Source of the DNA: Sphaerulina vaccinii
Lineage: Eukaryota > Ascomycota > Dothideomycetes > Mycosphaerellales > Mycosphaerellaceae
Assembly: GCA_022570795.1 (NCBI GenBank)
Contig: JAKUDP010000014.1
Coordinates: forward strand, 1,054,001 to 1,118,000
Reading direction: 5' to 3'
Length of the DNA: 64,000 bases
Translations under genes and position numbers: made by a program
The notes under the pieces: model-generated
Told to the model about the DNA's origin: nothing
The model's input: the letters and a program-made list of their open reading frames with translations, nothing else
Databases searched by the model: none
Shown: piece by piece, positions 1 through 9,294 of the stretch
Layout: each line of letters starts with the position of its first letter
How positions within the stretch are numbered: position 1 is the stretch's first letter

Positions 1-496
1 GCCTGGTTCATGTTAACAGATGAATGGAGTTGTTTCCAGCATTATGCGTACCAGCTTTGTTGATGATTAGGAGGGCAAAGACTACCATCTTCGTCTTCGT
101 CGAAGGAGCAGCTTTCTCGATTATGAGTTAGAAGCTACCTCGGTCACGGAATTGAAAGCGATTCTTGTGTTCAGGTTATGTTGTTGCTGCGAGCATGTGA
201 AACATAGGGTGGATCTCACTCCCACTAGCGCTTGGACTTCACTCCAGCTTGACTTTATAGCTTTCCACTTTCACGTTCTCTTCATTCGAGACACAATCTC
301 GAGACGACACAATTGATCCACTCCCTCCACGACGCACTCACTCCTTTCTTGCCTAGGCAGCAGTCACTGGCGCTTGGGCTAGCCATGATTCGTCGCCGAA
401 AGTCTCAAGCTCCACGCTGAACTTACTCCGAACCACAGCACATGCAAGGACACCCACCTACAACGACAACGACGAACAGCAGGACAAGTCGAGACG
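1..496. other. 5' flank of the tandem-E2 gene
   Basis: There is no gene that I can support here. The last 250 bases are rich in C/T tracts and CA-containing stretches, as is usual for promoters and leaders of filamentous fungi. It probably holds the promoter and 5' untranslated region of the gene starting at 497. The first 200 bases may belong to a neighbour outside the window. Confidence 0.4.
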
Positions 497-2212
497 ATGG
501 CAAACACCAACGGCGCCATCGCTCGGATTGCCAAGGAGATCGCGTCAGCGCAAAAGGGGACTGATCTGTCGATTGCGGTGGCCTGCCGCGACAGCGATGT
601 GCGAAATGTGCGCGCTCTGATCATCGGACCACCTGAGACGCCGTGAGATGTACACTATGCACGCTATCTTGCTGTGGCTGACATGCCGTCCAGGTACGAA
701 TTTGGCTTCTTCGAGTTTGACATGAGGTTCACCAAAGAGTATCCCATCAAAAGCCCGGCTGTGAAGTGTGTCACAACCAACAGCGGCCGGACGCGCTTCA
801 ATCCTAACATCTATGCCGAGGGCAAAGTCTGTCTGTCAATCTTGGGCACATGGAGGGGTCAGCCTGGCGAGGAGTGGAGCGCTGCGCAGGGGCTAGAGAG
901 CGTCTTGATCAGCATCCAGAGCCTCATGTCGAGCAACCCCTATGAGAATGAGCCTGGATACGAGACCAACAAGAAGGAGGAGCCACAACCATCGGCCTAC
1001 ATCGCCAAGATACGGCATGAGACGCTCAGAGTGTCAGTCTGCCAGCGACTGGAGAGCTTGCTGCAGATTCAGCCGGACAAGGTCGAGCCAGCCCTTAAGA
1101 AGGTCAAGGTCAGCCCACAGGACGAGTCGCCTGAGTCTCCCAAGACACCGTTGACCAACGGCACGAATGGATCCTCGACACCAGCCTCAGTGCACGAGTA
1201 TGATGCTGAAGCAACTTACAATGCGCTCGACCAGAGTCAGTGGGATCCATTTGCCGACTTGCTGAAGCGCAGATTCTTGTGGTACTACGATGCATACATT
1301 CGCTCCATCGATACTTTCGGCGAGGCACAACCGGACGGTACAGCATTCAAGAGAATGGAGTTCGAGTATCCACCCAACAGTATGGAAGGGCACTTCGGGT
1401 ACAAGAGTCTGAAGACGCGCATGGCGGCTATCCTAGCCAGGCTGGACCAGGAGGCTCAATCTTGGGAACGACTGGGAGCTCAACAGGTCATGTCGGCGAC
1501 TCAGCTAGCGACTCAGCTTGCCTTCCAGTTCAAGCAATTGCAAAGCAAGTGGAACGATGGGTCGTATCCCGGCTCACGGATGGAGATCAGTCTACCAAAC
1601 TCCAAGAATCCGTTCGTATGGAATATGACGTTGTTTGGGGAGCCAATGACCAACCTTGAGTAAGTAATGGTAGGGTTGAAACTGCCCGCAAACGTACTGA
1701 CAAACTTGTAGCGGCGGAATCTTCAACCTGGCACTATATATTCCGCCTGACTTTCCAACCACGCAGCCACGGGTGAAGTTCGAGACTCCTCTCTTCCACC
1801 ATCGTGTGTCAAGCAACGGATATCTCTGCTACTTTCCTCTGAAGGAAGACGAAATAGGCTCTCACCTGGACGCAATTGTAGCTGCTATCGAGGACAAGAC
1901 AGCAAATTTCGATCCTCGTGCCATGGTCAATCCCGAGAGCTTCGATCTGAAGTGGGGTGGAGACGACAAGCGAAAGATGTACAATCGCAAGTTGCGACGC
2001 AGTGCACAAGAAAGCAGTGAGTTCTTGTGATGGTCTTTGGTGTACCGGCTGGCCATTATACGAATGCACGCGGTCGACCTACAGCAAAATGTGAGCCAAT
2101 GGATGGCTGACTGGTAGGTATAACCGTAGGTCTCGAGCTGGATCCTCGAAAGGCTACTAAGACTGATCAGTGGATACTGTCTACAATCCTCCAGCGTCTA
2201 AAGGCCTCCTAA
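497..2212 (+). CDS. Ubiquitin-conjugating enzyme with two UBC domains (UBE2Z-like)
   Basis: The spliced product is 503 aa in four exons: 497-642, 694-1659, 1712-2016 and 2118-2212. All introns are GT-AG and the frame is kept at each junction. Domain 1 (about residues 10-165) has the E2 core GPPETPYEFGFF, then RFNPN and GKVCLSILGTW, which puts the catalytic Cys at C95. This pattern is closest to the UBE2Z/USE1 class. A Ser/Pro/Thr-rich linker (about 155-195) follows. A second UBC-like fold (about 320-500) contains GGIFNLALYIPPDFP and a Cys in an E2-like setting (NGYLCYFP, C410). E2 enzymes carry ubiquitin or a ubiquitin-like protein as a thioester from E1 to E3. Whether domain 2 is active is unknown. 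The last exon was chosen because it extends the domain with a C-terminal helix; without it the protein would stop at 2030. Confidence 0.8.
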
Positions 2213-2489
2213 GGGGATGCTCGGAAGAGGATGGAAGGAAAAATTGTTATTCCAAAGGCGTTATTGGGAACAAAACAGAACTCAGCATGATACCCACCAG
2301 ATTCTATTTTAGCGAGGAGTTCTGGCGAAAACGCTCGGAAAAGGCTTTCCAGATGGATTGGAGCCATGCGTACTTATGTATTATAACAAAAAGATTTACG
2401 TTGACCTTCCATTGCTGTGCTGAGTTCCCGAATTGTCGAAGCACGACCACCATATGTGAAGATTGCAACTCGCAGCGGAGTAGCCTTCT

Positions 2490-2545
2490 CTATAGGTCTC
2501 TATCAGCGCCCAGTACTCTATAGATGTCTATCAGCGCCTAGCACT
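2490..2545. repeat. 28-bp tandem direct repeat (2 copies)
   Basis: Two adjacent 28-base copies (2490-2517 and 2518-2545) differ at four positions and share the core TCTATCAGCGCC. They lie in the 530-bp intergenic stretch between the E2 gene and TOP3. No gene or other signal was seen in that stretch. Confidence 0.75.
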
Positions 2546-2742
2546 GTGACATGCTCTGTGTTGCGCAGCAAGAATCTGTCCATATCGTAGCTTGCCTCAG
2601 GCACAAGAAAAGTGGGGCAAGAACGCGCCTGCCTCGACGCGTGCTTCTTCTTTCTTCCACGCTTTTGCTTGCACCGGACAACGATTGTACTCGACTAACA
2701 TGAAACGAAGACGGACGAAGACAAAACTTGTTCACAGACAAG

Positions 2743-4939
2743 ATGGTCGTGACGAAGGTGCTGTGCGTAGCTGAAAAGCCTTCAATAGCCAAAGCTGTGG
2801 CTGGACATCTTGGTGGCGGACAATTTCGAACAGTGAGTATGGCCTATTGTAAGCATCGTAGTGCAACTGTCACTGAATGACGCAGTCTTCTATCACCGGC
2901 AACCCGTATGTCAAGAACTACGAATTCTCATTCACATTCCCAGGATGGGGACCATGTGATGTTACGATGACTTCCGTTCTTGGTCATTTGATGGAGAATG
3001 ATTTTACTCCACAGTACAAGAATTGGAAGGCACAAGACCCATCTGCCCTGTTCGAAGCCCCCATCGAGACCTTTGTTGGCGACGATATGAAAGGCGTGGT
3101 CAAGAACATCGAAGTCAAGGCGCGTTATGCTCACTACCTGTATATCTGGACGGACTGTGATCGCGAGGGCGAGCATATTGGAGCAGAGATCCGAGCATGT
3201 GCTTTGAAGACCAATCCGCGGCTCCGCAATCCCGGCAAGGTCGTACGTGCGCGATTCTCAAATGTCGAGCGCACACATGTGCTGGACGCAGCTCGACGCC
3301 CAGTTGCTCTGGATGAGGCTCAAGCCAACGCGGTTTATGCTCGTACGGAACTCGACCTACGGATTGGTGCATCGTTTACGCGGAGATTGACCATGTCTCT
3401 GCAGGATATGATACCTGGAGGCGTTGATGCAAGAAAGGTCATCAGTTATGGCAGCTGCCAGTTTCCGACGCTTGGTTTCGTGGTTGAGCGATACATGCGC
3501 GTGAAGAACTTCGTTCCCGAGACATTTTGGTCTATAAAGGTCATGCACAAGAAAGACGGCACCGAAGTCAAGTTCAACTGGGCCCGCAACCATCTATTCG
3601 ACCGCATGATCGCCATCATTCTGTACGAGCAGTGTATCAGAGCGAGACATGCAACTGTAACGAAAGTGCAGACCAAGCCGACATCTAAATGGAGGCCCCT
3701 TCCTTTGACAACTGTCGAGCTGCAGAAGTGTGCCAGTCGCTTCCTTCGAATGGACAGTCAACGTGTCATGGGATTCGCAGAAAGTCTATACCAGAAGGGC
3801 TTCATCAGCTACCCTCGCACAGAAACGGACCAGTTCGATCGGAACATGCACCTACAGCAACTCATCCGAAACCAGGCTCAGAGCCAATCACGTTGGAGTC
3901 AGCATGCACAAGGTCTGCTAAACAACGGGTTCCAGTGGCCACGCGCTGGCCGACATAACGACAAAGCTCATCCCCCCATACACCCGGTAAACTTCTTGGC
4001 ACCAGGAGCGCTCGATGCAGAGTCGCAGCGAGTCTACGAGTTCATTGCTAGACGCTTCCTAGCATGCTGCAGCGATGATGCAAAGGGCAGCAAAACTGAG
4101 ATTATCATCAAGTATGGCCCCGAGGTGTTCAATGCCTCCGGCTTGACTGTTCTGGAGCGAAATTATCTGGATGTATACCCATATGACAAATGGACGAGCA
4201 GTCAGGTCCTGCCAGAGTTCCGTGAAGGTGAGACATTCGTGCCCACGGAAGCGTTGCTTAACGAAGGACAAACGTGCCCGCCTGGATATCTCACGGAGCC
4301 GGAGCTGATCGCGTTGATGGACACCAATGGCATCGGTACGGACGCGACTATGGCAGAACATATCGCCAAGATCAAAGAACGCGAATATGTGAAGACCAGA
4401 GCTCGAGGTCGACAGCCTCGTCATGACGGCAACGCTGCATCTGATGAGGACAGCGACGTCCCAGCACCTGCTGAGCGCGGTCGAGGTCGTGGAAGAGGTC
4501 GAGGTCGCGGCAGAGGCGGACGTGGTGGCGCAGGCGTTCGAGTCGGTGCTAGCACCACAGGTGTCGAAGAGTTCATCCCAACTACGCTAGGTGTTGCATT
4601 GATTGAAGGCTATGAGAGTATGGGCCACGAGATCAGCATGGCCAAGCCTTTCCTCCGGAAGCAGGTAAGTCGTGTTCGCCGCATAACGTAAGCTAAGTGA
4701 GCTCACTGACTCTTTTCACAGATGGAACTCAAGATGAAAGATATATGTGAGAGCCGCACGACCAAGGCTGCTGTAATCGATGAAATGGTCGAGCAGTATC
4801 GAGCCACGTATGTGCGAACAGTTCAAGGCATGAACCTACTCAAGGCTGTGAGTCACTCATGCAGAACCTGCACAACGTCTCAAGTACTAACATCCGAAAT
4901 CAGTCTGTCCGCAGATATGTGCAAGGCGTGCCCGGCTGA
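2743..4939 (+). CDS. TOP3: DNA topoisomerase III (type IA)
   Basis: The product is 676 aa in four exons: 2743-2832, 2886-4664, 4722-4847 and 4904-4939. It begins with the Toprim signature VLCVAEKPSIAKAVAGHL and later has the acidic TDCDREGEHIG motif that binds Mg2+. The active-site Tyr lies in GFISYPRTETDQ (Y339). Type IA enzymes cut one strand and pass the other. With a RecQ helicase and Rmi1, Top3 dissolves recombination intermediates in the nucleus. The length is close to yeast Top3 and there are no C-terminal zinc fingers, so it is the Top3/TOP3-alpha core type. An insertion of about 60 residues, partly acidic and then RGG-rich (about residues 535-585), sits inside the catalytic core before FIPTTLGVALIEGY. 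The 3' end lies 44 bp from the convergent gene at 4984. Confidence 0.92.
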
Positions 4940-4983
4940 AGACGATCTCCCTGACCGATCTCTACAACCACATCCATCACAGA

Positions 4984-6474
4984 TCATGATTCTATGTTAT
5001 GTGCATCTACAGCTGGACCGAAAGACACGTCGGAAGCTTGGAAGATGTCTGGAAGCATCCACCAAGTGAAGAGTGGCTTGCTCAAGTCAAGTGAGGTATG
5101 GGTCGAGCCCCCGAGCAATGCGTCTTCCTGAAGGAAGTCGCGAACATGCGTACACCAGAGCAGTCTCTCGTCATTCCTACGCTCGAACCACTTGGCCGCA
5201 AAGTGCAATGGGCCTGCAGAGGCAAGAATGCCAGCAAAGCCGAAGTCTCCCTCGGTGAAGTATGCAATACTTTCGCACAAGCTCTGTGCAGTTTCGTCGA
5301 CTGCCGCGAGGAGCTCTTCATTCTGGTTGATCTGTCGCAACAGAGGATAAGGATGCAGCCGCGCGACGTTGACAATACACTGCCGCAGCAGCAACAAGCA
5401 GATCGCAACGAAGCAGTGGCTGGTGGCACTTAATAGTGATGGGTACTCGGTTGATCTTGGAATGATATGTGCGAGGCCTCCCAGACGTGCAGAGAACGAA
5501 GCGTACTGCTGTGTTGAGATCCGTCGATGAGGGCTCACGTAGTCGTCGCCGTAAGCATCCACAAGCCAGTCTTGAAGGTCTCTTTCCAGTCCTACTATAT
5601 CATCGAGACAAGCAATGAGATCCAGTCCGCTGTACTGGTCACTGCTGATTACGCAGAACCAATCTGAACTCTCCAATGCTACCCCAACCTTCAACGCTAG
5701 GTTCACAACTTTCACTGTCGGACAGTCAAGATGGCTCGCAGAGGCTATCCACTCCTTGGACGCTTGGTGCGAAGCCTTTCGCTTTAGAAAGCTATCCATC
5801 ACCGAGACGATGCGAATGTTATGGAGGAGCGCCTGTGCATAATTTGAGACGATCGACTGCGGACCTCGAGTTTCTAGAAGAGCTTGAAAGCCAGTCACAT
5901 GTTGAGGCCAGCCGAGTCCATTTGAAGCAATGACTTTATACACTTCGCAATGACCCAAAGCGTATGCAGTCCCAAGGATACAATCATCAGTCGCAGCTCC
6001 AGGCTTTTCAACTTCTTCTTGCATACATTTCAGAGCTGCGCAATGTCGTGTTCGGCCTTCAAGTAGGAGACGTTCATCTTTGTATTTTGCTCCGAGGTGG
6101 CTCAGGCAGAGAGCATCTCGACTGGCGTTGAGGGCTGGACTTTCAGGTGAGTGCCACTGGAATACTTGAAGCATTTTCTTGGAAGATTTGATGACATCGG
6201 ACGACCAGTATGAGAAGACGAATGTTTGCTTCAGTTGTTGCCAATTGAGCTGTGGTGAACGTAGGCCAGAGAGATCGGCCATGGTTTTCCAGAGTTCCAG
6301 CTCATGTTGTAAGCGTAACCTGGGATCTGGTGGGACTCCTCCCGGAGAATGACAGCCTCTACATGTCGGTATCCTGTACGGGCAATCATGGCCATTTCGC
6401 AATCGACCATTGTGTATTCTTGAGGCCAAGAGTCTATTGGTGGACATCAAGGCAGTGGTATCGTTCGCCAGCAT
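4984..6474 (-). CDS. Fungal transcription-factor-like protein without a complete zinc cluster
   Basis: This is a single exon coding for 496 aa, starting at the first true ATG in frame (MLANDTTALM). The all-helical body resembles the Fungal_trans_2/DUF3468 regulatory domain of Zn2Cys6 factors: repeated helices with GLGWPQHVTGFQALLETRGP, and a late region with GILASAGPLHFAAKWFERR. Near the N terminus CPYRIPTCRGC has the C-x6-C-x2-C spacing of the second half of a Zn2Cys6 cluster, but the first C-x2-C half is absent from this frame. Either a first exon was missed or the protein is a regulator that lost DNA binding. Targets cannot be inferred. It converges with TOP3. Confidence 0.6.
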   Translation of the reverse strand: MLANDTTALMSTNRLLASRIHNGRLRNGHDCPYRIPTCRGCHSPGGVPPDPRLRLQHELELWKTMADLSGLRSPQLNWQQLKQTFVFSYWSSDVIKSSKKMLQVFQWHSPESPALNASRDALCLSHLGAKYKDERLLLEGRTRHCAALKCMQEEVEKPGAATDDCILGTAYALGHCEVYKVIASNGLGWPQHVTGFQALLETRGPQSIVSNYAQALLHNIRIVSVMDSFLKRKASHQASKEWIASASHLDCPTVKVVNLALKVGVALESSDWFCVISSDQYSGLDLIACLDDIVGLERDLQDWLVDAYGDDYVSPHRRISTQQYASFSARLGGLAHIIPRSTEYPSLLSATSHCFVAICLLLLRQCIVNVARLHPYPLLRQINQNEELLAAVDETAQSLCESIAYFTEGDFGFAGILASAGPLHFAAKWFERRNDERLLWCTHVRDFLQEDALLGGSTHTSLDLSKPLFTWWMLPDIFQASDVSFGPAVDAHNIES

Positions 6475-6483
6475 AGCCAATGG

Positions 6484-6612
6484 TTAGGGCTCTGGGTACT
6501 TGGTTAGGGCAGGGATCACGAGGGATATGTCGAAGACTTTCGTGCTGGTGGATGCATCGTGCAGAGACCGCAAAGAACCCTCAACTTCTTGTTGCATATT
6601 TCGCTGGTTCAT
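6484..6612 (-). CDS. Short 42-codon ORF directly upstream of, and in frame with, the regulator gene
   Basis: An ATG at 6612 opens 42 codons that end in TAA at 6484-6486, nine bases before the ATG of the gene at 6474 and in the same frame. The peptide (starting MNQRNMQQEVEGSLRSLHDA) looks coding by composition. The open frame extends farther 5' to a possible splice acceptor at about 6636. It could be an upstream ORF, the last exon of an unrecognised gene, or an N-terminal part of the regulator cut off by one stop codon. The 295 bases to its right (6613-6907) hold more short coding-like minus-strand frames that I could not join with confidence. Confidence 0.3.
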   Translation of the reverse strand: MNQRNMQQEVEGSLRSLHDASTSTKVFDISLVIPALTKYPEP

Positions 6613-6907
6613 GGATGAGCTGAGGTCAAGCGATGCTAGGCGAATTCTCTGTCAGCAGAAGGATCGGTAAGCTTAAGTTACCACTAAGGAAGCTAGTTCT
6701 GTCAACTCAAACCAATGCGAGTGTTTGGCGGCTCTGGTAGCACTGATAGAATCATGCCTGGAAGGGGATTGTAACTGGCATAACTGTGGCGACATATAGC
6801 GAGTTGTTCGCCGTAGAAGAGCCCATGTCTGTCGCTTTCAGATGACGAGCTTCGCTCAACAAGCCTTGTTCCACTGGCAAGCAGTTACGATAAGGTCCCT
6901 AAATCCT

Positions 6908-8621
6908 TCAAAGCACCAGTCTATCAAACCCCGGGATTGGGTTGTCTGCGGAATAGATGGCAGCGAACTCTTCCTCGCTGAGCTTGGCATGCTCATCACC
7001 CAAGGCTGCGTAATGTAACATGTCCGCCACGAAGTCTGTCGTACTCTCATTCACCCGAAAACGATCTGACCTTCGTCCGACGTCCTACGACGTAGGTTTG
7101 CTTTGCGCTCCAGCTGAATACCTCAGTTTACATCCATTGCAGACTATGAGCTTGCAATTCGTGCAGTCGAATGCAGCAAACTTTGGCTCTTTTGCATCAG
7201 GACGGACGTGCCTGAAGCATCGGTTGCACTGCATGTAGCTAGGATCTGAATTAGCAAGTACCAAGTGGTCAAACATATGGTGTGCGTACTTGAAGTTGCC
7301 GTACTCGTGCGGATGCTGCGGGATTTGGAAGGCTGTCCAGTCATGATCGCAAGACCAAACCTGCGTCATGACTTCGTTTCTGTCTCTAGAAGTGACAAGT
7401 CAAACGTCAGCGTGAACCTGGAAAGCTTTCCGCTGAGCTCGCCTCTTCAGTTCAAAAAAGGTGGATGAGACGTCGAGATCTGGGTACCTCCGGGCAAGGC
7501 AGTGTGACTTACGGCTCGTCTCCGAAATCTTCATGACTGCCCTCCCAGCGTGCGTCACCACCACCGTCGAGGTTACGAGGCGTTCTAGAAGAGCTGGGCA
7601 TCTGATTTGTGACCAAGTCTTGTTGCAAGGCAGGCGAAGGCCCGTGATCTGCGCTCCGCACATCGTCCTGTGTCTCTGCTTCCTCAGCCTCGGGCATGTC
7701 TTCATCGGAATTGTCTGAATCGTTCTCATCATCTTCGTGGAAGTCGTTGAAATCAGGGTCGTTCGCACCATCGCCAATACTACACTCTCCAATGCAATCT
7801 TCGGTGCTCCTCGAGCAGTACCAGCACCAATGGGCTCCACAAGGACAAGCCATATGACTGCATCCATACATCCGTCGGACACCCTCTTTGCATCGAGGAC
7901 AACGCTTGCTGTACGGAGTATTAGTAGAAGCTTGTAAGCGTATAAGAGCATAATCGATACTTACTATCCGAATGTGGCAAGCATCGCAGTCTCCTGGTCA
8001 TGTCGAGTGGTATCGCAAGGAGTCTTGCCATGTTCGATTTGCCTGCAGCCTCTGTTGCAGATTGCAATGTGACATTCAGAGCAAGGAAACCAGGCGGGAT
8101 ACTTGCGAAGCTCGAACAAATGCCCGCATTCTTCTGATAGTAGTCGCATGTAACACTCTTGGAACGCATCCACTGTATGAATACGTCAGAGGCAGGCCTA
8201 TCACATTCATTTTATGTGGCCGGCCGTGACCGAGTTAGGAGGACTTACCGGCCTTGCTAATTGGGTGTCTTGAGTGCGACATCAGAGTCCTTGTGTTCGT
8301 GGCGATCAATGCGATGTCCTCTGTCAATTGATCGATAGAATTGTATGCCAGCCGTTTGGCTTTCTCTTGCATGATATCCAGGCCCATCGCGGTCCTGACA
8401 GTCTTATTGTACTGAGCGTGGTAGCGCAGATCATTGTGATCGCCACGGAAGAATCGAGAGCTCTCCGCCGCGTGAAGTCTTGTCAGAATGTGCCCGATTA
8501 CGTTAGCTGGCACTGGGTCTGCTGGAGGACAAAGCCCCTCAGGAAGACTGCTCTCAGGAATGAATGCTGAGCAGGTAGGGGCAGGGCAGTAGAACTTGTC
8601 CTTTGTAAGCCACTCTGTACT
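6908..8621 (-). CDS. RBR/IBR-type E3 ubiquitin ligase (5' end unresolved)
   Basis: Five exons read in minus order: 8621-8249, 8172-7965, 7908-7513, 7385-7122 and 7070-6908 (467 codons plus stop), all with GT-AG introns. The first part has FYCPAPTCSAFIPESSL, the start of an IBR domain. The second has CGHLFELRKYPAWFPCSEC and further Cys/His pairs. The third has CPRCKEGVRRMYGCSHMAC followed by CGAHWCWYC, a good Rcat (RING2) domain with the candidate catalytic Cys. A long acidic stretch and a second Cys-rich zone (MQCNRCFRHV, CTNCKLIVCNGC) follow. RBR ligases take ubiquitin from E2 onto their own Cys. The last intron (7071-7121) was chosen because it removes an in-frame stop at 7085 and joins a clearly coding tail; if it is not spliced, the protein ends at 7085. 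No RING1 was found upstream of 8621, where an acceptor (CTCTAG) starts this exon. Confidence 0.65.
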
Positions 8622-9294
8622 CTAGAGAATGTGTGAGTAATGGCTGTGAAGTCTGGAGCAGCTGGACTGTTTTCTGAATATGGACGTGTTCAATTTGCGA
8701 ATGGCGTTGTAGTAGGCTGACATGACCTTTCCATGTGTGCGAGATGGCAAGAGTAAGAACTGTGTGTTCAGCAGGCAGGTTTCTGCACTGCCTGATATAC
8801 AACAGTGAAGCGGTTCCCTTCACTACTGCAGGCTGAAGCGACGATGAAGTAGGAGTCACCATACTCGACACAAAATATGCTGCTATTGCAATCAACGAGA
8901 AGGCAGTGACGAAGTGCTTCACAGTTCAACGCAAGGCAGCAGCTCGACATGTACGGGAGACGACAATTTTGATGTGAAGAAGATACAACAGAGCGGGTGA
9001 AGCTACAGTCAACAGAGGACGTTGGACGTTGTGAAGGCAAGGAAGTGAGAGACTCGTTCGCGAAAGTAGTGACATCAGGAAACTTGGCGCCGTTTGAGAC
9101 GAACTTCGAAGTGCTTCTGAGAGTCTCAGAACGTTCAACATCACATCACATCAGCCACGCCCATATACTCGACCTGCCATCGAATCGCGACTTCTTCTCA
9201 TCTTCACGCTGCTCTGTGTTCTATCCCACCTTGATCCACGCCCGACCAACACCCGCGCTTACTCCAATAATAATTCCCACTCTCCACACGACTG
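8622..9294. other. Divergent region between RBR gene and DUF2433 gene
   Basis: This stretch should contain the missing 5' exon(s) of the minus-strand ligase and the promoter of the plus-strand DUF2433 gene. Minus-strand frames at 8768-9040 are Cys-rich but do not fit RING1 spacing. The last 150 bases before 9295 are C-rich with CCAC/ACACCC runs, as in a fungal leader. Confidence 0.35.
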
